Positions 7,375-14,517 of a stretch of DNA of 27,812 nucleotides are shown here, piece after piece. The position numbers and the translations under genes were made by a program. This DNA is from an uncultured Sphingorhabdus sp. (GTDB lineage: Bacteria; Pseudomonadota; Alphaproteobacteria; Sphingomonadales; Sphingomonadaceae): the NCBI GenBank assembly GCA_937873665.1, contig CALMYW010000137.1, positions 1 through 27,812 on the forward strand, written 5' to 3'. The notes under the pieces were generated by a model that saw only the letters and a list, made by a program, of their open reading frames with translations, searched no databases and was not told where the DNA came from. Every line of letters starts with the position of its first letter. The first letter of the stretch is position 1.

Positions 7375-7422
7375 AAAAAACACTCCATGGGCCACTCATA
7401 ACGGCCCACAGGCTGTTTTTTT
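7375..7422 (-). terminator. Rho-independent terminator between replication and structural genes
   Basis: On the minus strand a long imperfect hairpin (GGCC-centred arms, 7403-7415 and 7381-7393, 9-base loop) is followed by TTTTTT (7380-7375). It is preceded by A7 complementary to this T-run, so it could also act from the other strand. It lies immediately after the ssDNA-binding gene stop (7422) and would separate or attenuate the early replication transcript from the coat genes. The inner 31 bp is copy 2 of the repeat at 7135-7165. Confidence 0.7.
7385..7415 (-). repeat. Intergenic hairpin repeat, copy 2
   Basis: Second copy of the 31-bp element at 7135-7165, starting CCATGG and ending ACGGCCCACAGGCTG. 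Here the TGGGCC/GGCCCA stem is perfect and is embedded in the terminator at 7375-7422. The two copies lie 250 bp apart on either side of the zinc-ribbon gene, which suggests duplication together with, or insertion of, that gene. Confidence 0.65.
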
Positions 7423-7748
7423 CAGCGGGTCGCGACCGAGGTCCCCGGAGCGCCTGAAGGGGCCGCAGCGGCCCGGGAATCAATGGGAGAAATGGAAACG
7501 ATTTCCTGTTTGCGCTCGCCAAAACGCATAACGTCTTGGAACTCGATTTCAGCCATGAAAGGCGGCGCAAGGTGTTCGACCTTGCGAAGCACTGAGGGCT
7601 CACAGCGATACTCGCTGCCCATGTAGCCTTTGGAGCCCTTGGCAGCGGCCAGAGGCAAGGCCGCGTAAAGCTTGCCAATGCTGTAGGCATTGCCCGATTT
7701 CTTGGAAGTGCCTTCCGAAATCTCAAACCCAATCACGTTCGTTTTCAT
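7422..7748 (-). CDS. Single-stranded DNA-binding protein (gpV-like), inovirus
   Basis: A 108-aa protein encoded directly after the replication initiator, the place of the ssDNA-binding protein that coats phage DNA and switches replication to single-strand production. The sequence is mixed alpha/beta, with an aromatic and basic early region (NAYSIGKLYAALPLAAAKGSKGYMGSEYRC), a middle section ending in MAEIEFQDVMRFGERKQEIVSI and an Ala/Pro-rich tail. That fits an OB-fold protein with a disordered tail, but no diagnostic motif is visible. Its ATG at 7748 lies inside the end of the replication gene (overlap 26 nt), pointing to coupled translation. The role is assigned mainly by position and size. 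Confidence 0.75.
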   Translation of the reverse strand: MKTNVIGFEISEGTSKKSGNAYSIGKLYAALPLAAAKGSKGYMGSEYRCEPSVLRKVEHLAPPFMAEIEFQDVMRFGERKQEIVSISPIDSRAAAAPSGAPGTSVATR

Positions 7749-8799
7749 GGCATTTTTCCTTCTGATGAAGAGCAGGAAGCGACCCCGCGTTAATGAATCC
7801 GCCGAGGCTTGCCTTTTCCAGTCGCTTTGGAATGCCCGGGCGGGATAGTTCGTCCAAGACCTCAGAGGCCGAGAGCTTGAGACGAAGAACATGGAGCAGC
7901 TGCCCATAGGAAGAACGGGCGTGCAAAGTGAGTTTTTCGAGAGCAATTTCGCCCTCTTTTTGATGAGTGCGGATTCGTTCCGCAGCAGCGTCGAGAATCC
8001 GGGCAAGGCACTTGTAAGCGCCGGTGAAATAACGGTCCCGATCAATCAAAACATCCAAAGGGATATCGCGATCAATGTTGCGTAGCTCCACTTCGAAGCG
8101 GGTCCACGGAGACACTGAATCACCGAGCTGCCGGCCCTTCTCGTAGCAGCGGAGCATCTTCCCGTTTTCGCGCCGCCCAATCTCAAGCGTGCGCCCATAG
8201 TGAGGATCAAGCCAGTCCCCCGGTGTTGAGTGACGAGGCCGACGCCCGCCCGCGTGAAATTCACCAGCACGGAACCATTCCACCGCATCATCCACGCCAA
8301 ATTCGCCCATGAGGCAATCAACCGCCAGGTCAACGCGAGTGATCTTGTAGTCAAACTGTCGAGCGATCCAATCTTGGACGCCTGTCCACTCTTTGACGAG
8401 AGCGCAGGCCGTACCGGAAAGGTCCAGCCGAGCGCGCATCTTGTGATGATTGCCCCCGAAATCCACCCGACCCACGTGCACCTTGGTGCCGTCACGATCA
8501 ACGAAGAACCGCACACCGGATTGATACCCAAACATGCCGGGAGACTCAACGCCCGAGACAGGACCGATGAAATCCCCGAGGAAATCCAGAACCATCGCCG
8601 GGACATGTTCATCCGGCTCAGGGAGCCAAGTAACCGTTAACCAATCAACTATCGCGCCCCCGCAGAAACTTTCCCCCCCTGTTAGAGCAGGGGGGCAAGG
8701 CTTCGACTCGCCGCCCGCTCGTGCGTCGCAAGCTCCGCCCGGCGTGTGGCGCGTCTGCGCCTTGGTGGACAGGGAAGGGGTAGAACTGGTGCAGGCCAT
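7723..8799 (-). CDS. Replication initiation protein (RstA/gpII-like rolling-circle Rep)
   Basis: Initiates rolling-circle replication by nicking the phage plus strand. The 358-aa protein matches the phage replication initiation family seen in CTXphi RstA: an IVDWLTVTW motif at ~50-58, FGGNHHKMRARLDLSG, ITRVDLAVDC around the central beta-strand, and a downstream TRFEVELRN motif. The start ATG at 8799 is chosen because it lies 8 nt after the stop of the preceding gene and no start codon exists between it and the conserved IVDWL motif; the open frame continues further upstream but that part overlaps other genes. Residues before ~48 are low-complexity and their DNA contains a perfect 8-bp hairpin (8674-8695). 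The stop overlaps the ssDNA-binding gene. Confidence 0.9.
   Translation of the reverse strand: MACTSSTPSLSTKAQTRHTPGGACDARAGGESKPCPPALTGGESFCGGAIVDWLTVTWLPEPDEHVPAMVLDFLGDFIGPVSGVESPGMFGYQSGVRFFVDRDGTKVHVGRVDFGGNHHKMRARLDLSGTACALVKEWTGVQDWIARQFDYKITRVDLAVDCLMGEFGVDDAVEWFRAGEFHAGGRRPRHSTPGDWLDPHYGRTLEIGRRENGKMLRCYEKGRQLGDSVSPWTRFEVELRNIDRDIPLDVLIDRDRYFTGAYKCLARILDAAAERIRTHQKEGEIALEKLTLHARSSYGQLLHVLRLKLSASEVLDELSRPGIPKRLEKASLGGFINAGSLPALHQKEKCHENERDWV
8674..8695. other. Perfect 8-bp hairpin inside the replication gene
   Basis: CCCCCCTG (8674-8681) pairs perfectly with CAGGGGGG (8688-8695) around a 6-base loop, TTAGAG. It lies in the non-conserved 5' part of the replication gene, just upstream of the conserved domain. 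Initiators of this type often nick at a hairpin near or within their own gene, so it is a candidate origin structure; it could also act on the mRNA. No nick-site consensus is known to me for this family. Confidence 0.45.
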
Positions 8800-8807
8800 G
8801 GAAAAGG

Positions 8808-8984
8808 TCAGAAGATCGCCGCACGGGCGAGAAAAGGGGTATCCCAAACGACAGACCGGAATCCGTTCAGGCGTCGCCATTCGAGGATGAATCCATCCAT
8901 ACTGTCCGGGGTGAAGAAACGCCGAACACAAGGCCCGACACGAGAGGCCCAAGTCACGGTGTAAACATGGACTTGCGGAGTCAT
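8808..8984 (-). CDS. Hypothetical 58-aa inovirus protein
   Basis: A 58-aa ORF (begins MTPQVHVYTVTWASRVG) placed in the early operon. Its ATG overlaps the stop of the preceding gene as ATGA and its stop is 8 nt before the replication initiator start, so the gene order is continuous and translation is probably coupled. The protein is rich in aromatic and basic residues with no membrane helix or Cys motif. I recognise no family. Support comes from the tight packing on both sides rather than from homology. Confidence 0.6.
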   Translation of the reverse strand: MTPQVHVYTVTWASRVGPCVRRFFTPDSMDGFILEWRRLNGFRSVVWDTPFLARAAIF

Positions 8985-9505
8985 GCCGGAACCCCGCAGG
9001 AACGAGCAACGCCGACAAGCCAAACCGCCAGGTCAAAGGGCGTAGCCTCGCGGGACGCTTGCGACATCGACTCCACGGACTGAACCATCCGAGGCGCCTG
9101 GTATTCCGGCAGCTCAGGCAAAGGACCGACGACATAAAAGCAGGTCTCTTTGGGCGCCCGATGGCCCCACCAGGACTGATAGACCGGCAACAGCAGACCG
9201 CCAAACTGATCGCGCAAACCGTACCCGATACAACCGGACTCAGACCACAAACGGGACGTTTTCGGATGCTCGACGACCCCACCAAACCGCCGAACCATCG
9301 ACATCGACCAACGCGCCAAGTCCATCTCACCAGGACGAGGCTTCGCCAGGTGCGAGAGCTTGCCCCATGCACGACAAGGCGGATGAAAAACACCAGGACA
9401 ACCGCCGCACCAGGTCAATGCATCACGCTCGGAGTCGTAGCAGTCAACGCCAGGAAGGCGCTTGTAATGGCTGGTCTTACGAACGAAGAGCGCCGCGACG
9501 TTCAT
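8981..9505 (-). CDS. Uncharacterised phage protein with HPPCRAWG motif
   Basis: A 174-aa protein in the early operon. It starts at the ATG at 9505, which overlaps the stop of a small membrane-protein gene as ATGA, and its own stop overlaps the next ATG in the same way. Visible features are an N-terminal SHYKRLPGVDCYDSERDALTW segment, a GGCPGVFHPPCRAWGKL motif, a basic PRPGEMDLARW stretch and GGVVEHPKTSRLW. I recall similar hypothetical proteins in other phages of proteobacteria, with the same order of motifs. The PPC in its context resembles the PPC loop of cytosine-C5 methyltransferases, but no SAM-binding motif is visible, so that is not claimed. Function unknown; an early role in replication or host takeover is inferred only from position. 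Confidence 0.75.
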   Translation of the reverse strand: MNVAALFVRKTSHYKRLPGVDCYDSERDALTWCGGCPGVFHPPCRAWGKLSHLAKPRPGEMDLARWSMSMVRRFGGVVEHPKTSRLWSESGCIGYGLRDQFGGLLLPVYQSWWGHRAPKETCFYVVGPLPELPEYQAPRMVQSVESMSQASREATPFDLAVWLVGVARSCGVPA

Positions 9506-9600
9506 GCCAGCCACCGGGAAAGGGAAGCAACGAGGCCAACGGCGAGCAGGGCGCCGAGGCGCCAGCCGAAACCGCGAAGGATGAGGGAGAGGACAGACAT
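9502..9600 (-). CDS. Tiny membrane protein (32 aa), first early gene
   Basis: A 32-aa ORF (MSVLSLILRGFGWRL, then LGALLAVGLVASLSRWLA, read continuously with a small overlap of text) starting at the ATG at 9600. Its TGA overlaps the ATG of the next gene (ATGA). The product is one hydrophobic helix with Arg residues toward each end. It would be the first gene of the leftward early transcript, starting about 30 nt after the predicted start site. No strong ribosome-binding site precedes it. It is supported by the exact overlap and the hydrophobic pattern; it could be only a translated leader for the gene behind it. Confidence 0.5.
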   Translation of the reverse strand: MSVLSLILRGFGWRLGALLAVGLVASLSRWLA

Positions 9601-9614
9601 CGAGCAAGGAAAAA

Positions 9615-9688
9615 TGCACAAACCGTTTGTGCAGACGGATTGTTAAACTGCACCTGTGATAAGTGCAATATGCACAAATGATTTGTGC
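9615..9688. promoter_or_regulatory. Immunity region: twin operators over opposed, overlapping promoters
   Basis: Two inverted repeats share one design. IR1 is TGCACAAA-CCG-TTTGTGCA (9615-9633) and IR2 is GCACAAA-TGA-TTTGTGC (9672-9688); both have a 3-bp spacer. A looser TGCAC/GTGCA dyad (9649-9667) lies between them. By eye, a plus promoter TTGTTA (9640) - 18 bp - TGCAAT (9664-9669) drives the repressor, and a minus promoter TTGCAC (9668-9663) - 18 bp - AACAAT (9644-9639) drives the early genes. They occupy the same bases in opposite directions, and each predicted start falls in or beside one operator. The operators are certain as sequence; the promoters are weak-consensus inferences. Confidence 0.7.
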
Positions 9689-9714
9689 CGATTTACAACA
9701 GGAGAAATATCGCT

Positions 9715-9981
9715 ATGCAAACAACACTAAATCTGCTAGAGAAAGCCCTGAAAATTGCCCCGATGCCTGTTTGGGCTGAGCGCCTACACGTGCACAGAAA
9801 CGCACTGAGGAACGCGAAAAACGCCGGTCACCTGTCGCCGGTACTAGCCGGAAATCTGGCAGTCGAACTGAACGAGAACCCGGCCAGATGGATCACCCTT
9901 GCGGTGATCGAAGGCGAAAAGGAAAGCCCTGCAAAAGAGCTACTAAAGAAGCGATTGAAGAAAGAAATCACATCGCTTTAA
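9715..9981 (+). CDS. Phage repressor-like small DNA-binding protein (DUF3693-like)
   Basis: An 88-aa protein encoded divergently from all other phage genes, right beside two identical-type operators, as expected for the lysogeny repressor (RstR-equivalent). The N-terminal half (LLEKALKIAPMPVWAERLHVHRNALRNAKNAGHLSPVLAGNLAVEL) reads as a compact helix-turn-helix bundle, and the ELNENPARWITLAVIEGEKES segment is like the DUF3693 group of phage regulators. The tail is strongly basic. The start ATG at 9715 follows GGAG at 10 bases; an earlier GTG lies inside operator IR2. The gene ends at the right prophage joint, and nadK starts 15 nt later on the same strand, so read-through into nadK is likely. 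Confidence 0.85.
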   Translation: MQTTLNLLEKALKIAPMPVWAERLHVHRNALRNAKNAGHLSPVLAGNLAVELNENPARWITLAVIEGEKESPAKELLKKRLKKEITSL

Positions 9982-9999
9982 TGATGTAATTTGGCGATG
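9971..9999. other. Probable right prophage attachment junction
   Basis: The repressor stop (9979-9981) and the nadK ATG (9997) bracket the phage/host joint. The 29-bp stretch is an imperfect dyad: CATCGC (9971-9976) and GCGATG (9994-9999) flank a 17-bp centre that holds the TTTA-N5-GTAA pattern (9977-9989) shared with the left joint. Dyads of about this size are typical of small serine recombinase sites. The true crossover bases cannot be fixed without an empty-site sequence. Confidence 0.45.
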
Positions 10000-10893
10000 A
10001 CTTCGATATTCCGCCATGTGGCGCTCATCGGAAAGTACCATGCCAGCCTCTCCGGCGGGCAGTCCGGTGCCATGCGGCGGGTCCTGGAAGATGTCGCCGA
10101 GTTCCTGACCGCCCAGGGTTGCGACGTGATGGTGGAACAGGAAACCGCGAACAACACCGGCCTCGGCGGATACCCGCTGGTCAAAGTGCCTGAAATCGGT
10201 GCACGGTGCGACCTTGGCCTGGTCGTGGGCGGCGACGGAACCATGCTCGGGATCGGTCGCCAGCTCGCGCCCTTCGCCGTGCCGCTGATCGGCATCAATC
10301 AGGGTCGATTGGGCTTCATCACCGACATTTCGCTCGAAAGGTTCCGGCTTACGCTCGCGCCGATGCTTCGCGGGGACTATGTGGAGGATCGGCGAAGCCT
10401 CATGCATGCAAGTGTCATGCGGGACGGACATTGCGTGTTTGATGCTCTCGCCATGAACGATGTGGTGGTCAACCGTGGCGCAATCTCTGGCATGGTGGAG
10501 TTGCGCGTCGAAGTTGGCGGCCATTTTGTCGCCAATCAGCGCGCCGACGGCCTGATCATTGCCACCCCGACCGGTGCAACCGCCTACGCCCTGTCCGCGG
10601 GAGGGCCTCTCTTGCATCCTTCCGTGCCTGGATGGGTGCTGTGCCCCATCGCACCCCATACCTTGTCGAACCGACCGATCGTTCTGTCCGACGACACCGA
10701 AGTCACCATCGAAATCGTAGCTGGCCGTGACGCCAGCGCCAATTTCGATTCGCAATCCCTGGCCTCGCTCCTTCATGGAGACCGGATCACCGTGCAGCGA
10801 TCGAGACACAGCATTCTGTTCCTGCATCCGCGCGGCTGGAGCTATTTCGACACCCTTCGCAAGAAACTCCACTGGAACGAAGGGGGATCCTGA
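9997..10893 (+). CDS. nadK: NAD kinase
   Basis: Phosphorylates NAD to NADP using ATP or polyphosphate; cytoplasmic and essential in most bacteria. The 298-aa product shows the family signatures: N-terminal [12 protein letters not shown], the GGDGTML motif at ~78-84, [12 protein letters not shown] at ~99-110, and the NE/D-type MNDVVVNRG and [19 protein letters not shown] segments. ATG at 9997 fits the usual N-terminus; an in-frame TTG at 9991 is the alternative. No clear ribosome-binding site or promoter lies in the few host bases before the prophage joint, so expression may depend on the phage repressor transcript or a promoter in the phage end. recN follows after 2 nt. Confidence 0.96.
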   Translation: MTSIFRHVALIGKYHASLSGGQSGAMRRVLEDVAEFLTAQGCDVMVEQETANNTGLGGYPLVKVPEIGARCDLGLVVGGDGTMLGIGRQLAPFAVPLIGINQGRLGFITDISLERFRLTLAPMLRGDYVEDRRSLMHASVMRDGHCVFDALAMNDVVVNRGAISGMVELRVEVGGHFVANQRADGLIIATPTGATAYALSAGGPLLHPSVPGWVLCPIAPHTLSNRPIVLSDDTEVTIEIVAGRDASANFDSQSLASLLHGDRITVQRSRHSILFLHPRGWSYFDTLRKKLHWNEGGS

Positions 10894-10895
10894 CC

Positions 10896-12575
10896 GTGGG
10901 GCTGAAAACCATCAGTCTGCGTGACTTCATCATCGTAAAGGAACTGAATCTGGAACTTGCGGACGGTTTTACCGCGCTGACGGGTGAGACGGGCGCCGGA
11001 AAGTCGATTCTGGTCGACGCCATCCAACTTGCACTGGGCGCCCGATCGGATACCGTTTACCTGCGTGAAGGGGCCTCACGCACCGAGATCACCCTGGAGT
11101 TCGACTGCCCTGCCCGATGCAGGCCGTGGCTGGACAACGGTGGCTTCGAGCAGGCGGAGAACCTGATTCTCAAGCGGTCCATCGACAACCAGGGCAAGAG
11201 CCGCGCCTGGATCAATGGCTCGATGGCGACGGCATCGCAGTTGCGAGAGATCGGGAGCGCATTGATCGACATCCATGGCCAACACGCCTGGCAGGGCCTG
11301 ACTCGGCCCGAAACGGCCCGTAACCTGCTCGATGGCTACGCCGGGCAGTCCGTCGGCCAGCTTGCCGCGCTTTGGAACCAGTGGAAGCAGGCGGAAAAGG
11401 CGCTGGAAAAAGGTCGATCAGCGTTGGCGTCCAGACAGGTGGAACTGGATCGTCTGGATTGGCAGATAGGCGAGCTTGAGAAACTCGCGCCCGGGGAATC
11501 AGAATGGGATGAATTGAATGCGAGCCATTCCCGTCTGGCCCACGCCCAGGCGCTGATCGATGCGACCCAACAGGCGCTTGAATACATGGAAAACGACGAC
11601 CGTGGTGCACTTTTGGCCATTTCACGTGCCATCACGGCCCTGGAGGCTCAGAGCCATGTGGAACCGACATTCCGGGAGCTTGCCGATCTCTTGCGATCGA
11701 GCCTGGTACAGACCGAAGACGTCGCGCACTCCCTGCATGCCTATCTGCGGCAGACCAATCCGGACCCGGATCGATTGGCGCTGCTTGATCAGCGCATCTC
11801 CCAGTGGATGGCAGTGGCGCGCCGGTATCGCCAGGACCCCGGGGAATTGCACGACGTGCTCGCCACCTGGAAAAAAATGCGGCTCGCTCTTGACGCCGCG
11901 ACGGATATCGAAGCATTGGAGGCGCAGCAGCAAGGCGCACGAACGGCCTACCAGCAAGGAGCCATGGCACTGTCGTCCAAACGTCATGCGGTCGCCCCGC
12001 GCCTGGCCTCGGCGGTCTCCACGTTGATTCAGGATCTGGGCATGCCGGGTGGTCGTTTTGAGGTCAGTGTCCGCAAGGCCGCCCAGCCCACTGCTGGCGG
12101 AATCGACGAGGTTGAGTTCCTGGTGGCGGGTCACGCCGGCGCATCACCCCGCGCCGTCGGGAAAGTCGCCTCGGGCGGTGAACTGTCCAGACTGGCGCTC
12201 GCGGTGGCAGTCACCACCAGCAGCTTGGGCGATGTGCCGACATTGGTGTTCGACGAAGTGGACGCCGGCATAGGCGGTGCCGTCGCTCAGAAGGTCGGCG
12301 ACCTCATGAGACAGCTTGGTGCAACACAGCAGGTCCTCGCGGTCACGCACTTACCCCAAGTTGCCGCGTGCGCCGACCACCATTTTGTGGTCACCAAGGT
12401 GCGGAGCAACGGGCATGCGCACAGCAGTGTTGGCGAGGTTGCAGGCCCCCCCCGAATTGCCGAAATCGCCAGAATGATCGGCGGCCAGAATGAATCTGCT
12501 GTGTCCCTCGCGCACGCCCGTGAGATGTTTGAACGCGGGCAGCTCCCTCGCCGAAACAAGGCCGCTTCCGCATGA
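10896..12575 (+). CDS. recN: DNA repair protein RecN
   Basis: SMC-like ATPase of double-strand break repair. The 559-aa length is normal. Walker A is at ~30-37 (GETGAGKS), followed by the RecN-typical [10 protein letters not shown] motif; the middle is a long coiled-coil section; the C-terminal head holds the [12 protein letters not shown] signature and the Walker [18 protein letters not shown] start at 10896 lies 2 nt after the nadK stop, with a G-rich ribosome-binding site inside the end of nadK. It overlaps rapZ by 4 nt, so nadK-recN-rapZ reads as one operon. SOS control is common for recN, but I see no obvious LexA box just upstream, where nadK is coding. Confidence 0.97.
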   Translation: MGLKTISLRDFIIVKELNLELADGFTALTGETGAGKSILVDAIQLALGARSDTVYLREGASRTEITLEFDCPARCRPWLDNGGFEQAENLILKRSIDNQGKSRAWINGSMATASQLREIGSALIDIHGQHAWQGLTRPETARNLLDGYAGQSVGQLAALWNQWKQAEKALEKGRSALASRQVELDRLDWQIGELEKLAPGESEWDELNASHSRLAHAQALIDATQQALEYMENDDRGALLAISRAITALEAQSHVEPTFRELADLLRSSLVQTEDVAHSLHAYLRQTNPDPDRLALLDQRISQWMAVARRYRQDPGELHDVLATWKKMRLALDAATDIEALEAQQQGARTAYQQGAMALSSKRHAVAPRLASAVSTLIQDLGMPGGRFEVSVRKAAQPTAGGIDEVEFLVAGHAGASPRAVGKVASGGELSRLALAVAVTTSSLGDVPTLVFDEVDAGIGGAVAQKVGDLMRQLGATQQVLAVTHLPQVAACADHHFVVTKVRSNGHAHSSVGEVAGPPRIAEIARMIGGQNESAVSLAHAREMFERGQLPRRNKAASA

Positions 12576-13444
12576 CGCTCGATATCGTACTCATCACCGG
12601 TATGTCGGGCTCTGGCAAGTCCGTGGCGTTGCACGCGCTGGAAGATGCAGGTTACTACTGTGTCGACAACCTTCCGCCGGAATTGCTGCTTTCCTTCGTC
12701 GAGCTCGAACAGCGGCACCGTGCCCGCAAAGTTGCCATCGCGATGGATGTTCGCAGCGCAACGTCCCTGCCGCTGGTGCCGCAACAACTGGCGAAGCTTC
12801 GCGACCATGACATCGCGGTCAGGTCCCTGTTTCTGGATGCCACGACCGAAACCTTGGTGCGCCGCTATTCAGAAACGCGGCGTCGCCATCCTCTTTCGCG
12901 CAATGATGACGCCGACGCCCAGCGCGCGCTGGTGGATGCCATCGAGCTCGAGCGCGAGCTGCTCGGTAACTTGCGAGATCACGCCCACGTGATCGACACC
13001 AGCATCATTCGCCCTTCGCAGTTGCAGGCGTATGTCAAATCGGTCGTGTCTGCCCCGAGTGCGCAACTGACGCTGGTGTTCGAGTCATTCGCATTCAAAC
13101 GCGGCATCCCGGTCGATGCGGACTATGTGTTTGACGTGCGCATGTTGCCCAACCCCCATTACGAAGCCGGCCTGCGTGACCTGACGGGACGCGATGAACC
13201 CGTCGCAGCCTACCTGCGTGAATTCGAAGAGGTTTCTCGAATGGAACGGCAGATTCGGGATTTCCTGGCATGCTGGCTCGCCGCGCTGGAGCGCGACCAT
13301 CGGAGCTACGTGACGGTCGCCATCGGCTGCACGGGCGGGCAGCATCGCTCCGTCTTTCTGGTGGAGCAACTGGTGACCCACTTCACACCAACCTGGACGA
13401 CTTTGAAGCGGCATCGCGAACTGGATGCCCGGCACAGTCAGTGA
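12572..13444 (+). CDS. rapZ: RNase adapter protein RapZ (YvcJ family nucleotide-binding protein)
   Basis: A 290-aa P-loop protein with Walker A GMSGSGKS at ~10-17, the DNLPPELL motif, a VRSLFLDA strand and the C-terminal [11 protein letters not shown] motif of the RapZ domain. In E. coli RapZ directs RNase E to the GlmZ small RNA to control glucosamine-6-phosphate synthesis; in betaproteobacteria the target is less certain. The start ATG overlaps the recN stop (ATGA), so translation is coupled. The kinase gene hprK, a frequent neighbour in related bacteria, is not adjacent here. The 3' end overlaps the convergent mutY end by 62 bp. Confidence 0.95.
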   Translation: MTLDIVLITGMSGSGKSVALHALEDAGYYCVDNLPPELLLSFVELEQRHRARKVAIAMDVRSATSLPLVPQQLAKLRDHDIAVRSLFLDATTETLVRRYSETRRRHPLSRNDDADAQRALVDAIELERELLGNLRDHAHVIDTSIIRPSQLQAYVKSVVSAPSAQLTLVFESFAFKRGIPVDADYVFDVRMLPNPHYEAGLRDLTGRDEPVAAYLREFEEVSRMERQIRDFLACWLAALERDHRSYVTVAIGCTGGQHRSVFLVEQLVTHFTPTWTTLKRHRELDARHSQ

Positions 13445-14507
13445 AATCACCAGGTGACCCGCGTACTGAATTGAGCATCTTCTTGATCGGAGCGGGCAAT
13501 CCGAGCAAGGTCAGCTTTTCCGGAAAAACCCACAACCCGGCCCCGCCGACCTCCATCTCTTGGGAATCCGCGGCCAACCGAACCGGATGCAGCACCAGAT
13601 CCTTGTGAGTCAGTGCGTGCGAGATCGATGGGAGGAAATCTGCAGCCTGAAGGTCCTGCGGGTAAATGGCCGCCTCCAGACTGTCCAAAGAAGGGAAGGC
13701 CGGAAGACAGTACAAGCCTGCCCAGATTCCAACCTCCGGCCTTCGTACCAACCAGTTCGAGCCGTCGGATCGAATGGCCCAAAGCAACCAGATCGACTCG
13801 GTACGTCGGGTCAGTTTTCGGGTCCGGACCGGAAACGCTTCGGGCCTGCCGCTCTTGTTCGCCGTGCATTGGGTCGCCACCGGACAAGCGTCGCATCTGG
13901 GGCTACGCACGCTGCACACCGTCGCACCGAGGTCCATGAGGCCCTGGGTATAGGCCGGCATATGGTCGGGAAGTCGTTCGACGGGAAGCAGGTCCTCGGC
14001 GAGCGCCCACAGTTGACGCAGGTTGGCCGCGTTCGACAGATCCAGATCGAACCCGAGGACTCTGGCAAGCACCCGGCGAACATTGCCATCGAGAATGGCA
14101 ACGCGCTCGCCAAAACAGAACGATGAAATCGCAGCCGCCGTAGAGCGGCCGATCCCCGGCAAGGTCTGCAACATGCCGGCTGACTTTGGCCAGGAACCAC
14201 CAAAACGATCCCTCACCTCGCGAGCGCAACGGTGGAGATTTCGAGCCCGGCTGTAGTAGCCCAGTCCGCTCCATGCCGCAAGCACATCGTCAATGTCAGC
14301 GGCAGCGAGCGAGCCCAGATCGGGAAACCGGCGCAAAAAGGGCGGGTAGTACTTCAGCACGGTGCTGACCTGAGTCTGTTGGAGCATGATCTCCGACAAC
14401 CAGACCCGATATGGATCGGCTACCTGTTGCCAAGGGAGGTCATGACGCCCGTGTTCACGTTGCCAGCGAACCACGCTCGCTGCAAATCCACCCCGGGCTT
14501 CGTTCAT
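13383..14507 (-). CDS. mutY: A/G-specific adenine glycosylase MutY
   Basis: Removes adenine mispaired with 8-oxoguanine. The 374-aa product has the catalytic Glu in [10 protein letters not shown], the helix-hairpin-helix [12 protein letters not shown], the catalytic Asp in [13 protein letters not shown], and the [4Fe-4S] set C-x6-C-x2-C-x5-C ([17 protein letters not shown]). A C-terminal NUDIX-like domain for 8-oxoG recognition follows. ATG at 14507 is chosen: it lies 10 nt after the stop of the dynamin-like gene and directly precedes the family N-terminus, whereas the longer frame runs into that gene. The last ~20 codons overlap the end of rapZ on the other strand, an unusual convergent overlap. 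Confidence 0.96.
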   Translation of the reverse strand: MNEARGGFAASVVRWQREHGRHDLPWQQVADPYRVWLSEIMLQQTQVSTVLKYYPPFLRRFPDLGSLAAADIDDVLAAWSGLGYYSRARNLHRCAREVRDRFGGSWPKSAGMLQTLPGIGRSTAAAISSFCFGERVAILDGNVRRVLARVLGFDLDLSNAANLRQLWALAEDLLPVERLPDHMPAYTQGLMDLGATVCSVRSPRCDACPVATQCTANKSGRPEAFPVRTRKLTRRTESIWLLWAIRSDGSNWLVRRPEVGIWAGLYCLPAFPSLDSLEAAIYPQDLQAADFLPSISHALTHKDLVLHPVRLAADSQEMEVGGAGLWVFPEKLTLLGLPAPIKKMLNSVRGSPGDFTDCAGHPVRDAASKSSRLV

Positions 14508-14517
14508 TCGTCGCAGG

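Larger units (their letters stand above)
2558..9981. mobile_element. Filamentous (inovirus) prophage, apparently complete, ~7.4 kb
   Basis: The order is that of a CTXphi/RSM-like filamentous phage: repressor and divergent early genes, replication initiator, ssDNA-binding protein, major coat protein, minor coat protein, adsorption protein, pVI-like protein, Zot, accessory genes and a serine recombinase. Many neighbouring genes overlap as ATGA or are a few bases apart, and I see no frameshifts or premature stops, so the prophage may be functional. The size fits the 6-9 kb expected. No secretin (pIV) gene is present, as in CTXphi, which exports through a host type II secretin. The ends are inferred from where host genes resume: hrcA at 2548 and nadK at 9997. 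Confidence 0.93.

Noticed and set aside
8800..9393. N-terminal extension of the replication initiator to 556 aa
   Set aside because: The extension overlaps two other coupled genes, has no family resemblance and no better start signal; ATG at 8799 follows the previous stop by 8 nt.
8981..9619. Longer 212-aa version of the PPC-motif protein starting at 9619
   Set aside because: The extra N-terminus overlaps the 32-aa membrane ORF and operator IR1, and the ATG at 9505 forms an exact ATGA overlap.
2549..9999. dif/XerCD-type integration of the filamentous phage
   Set aside because: Neither joint resembles a 28-bp dif site, and the phage encodes its own serine recombinase.
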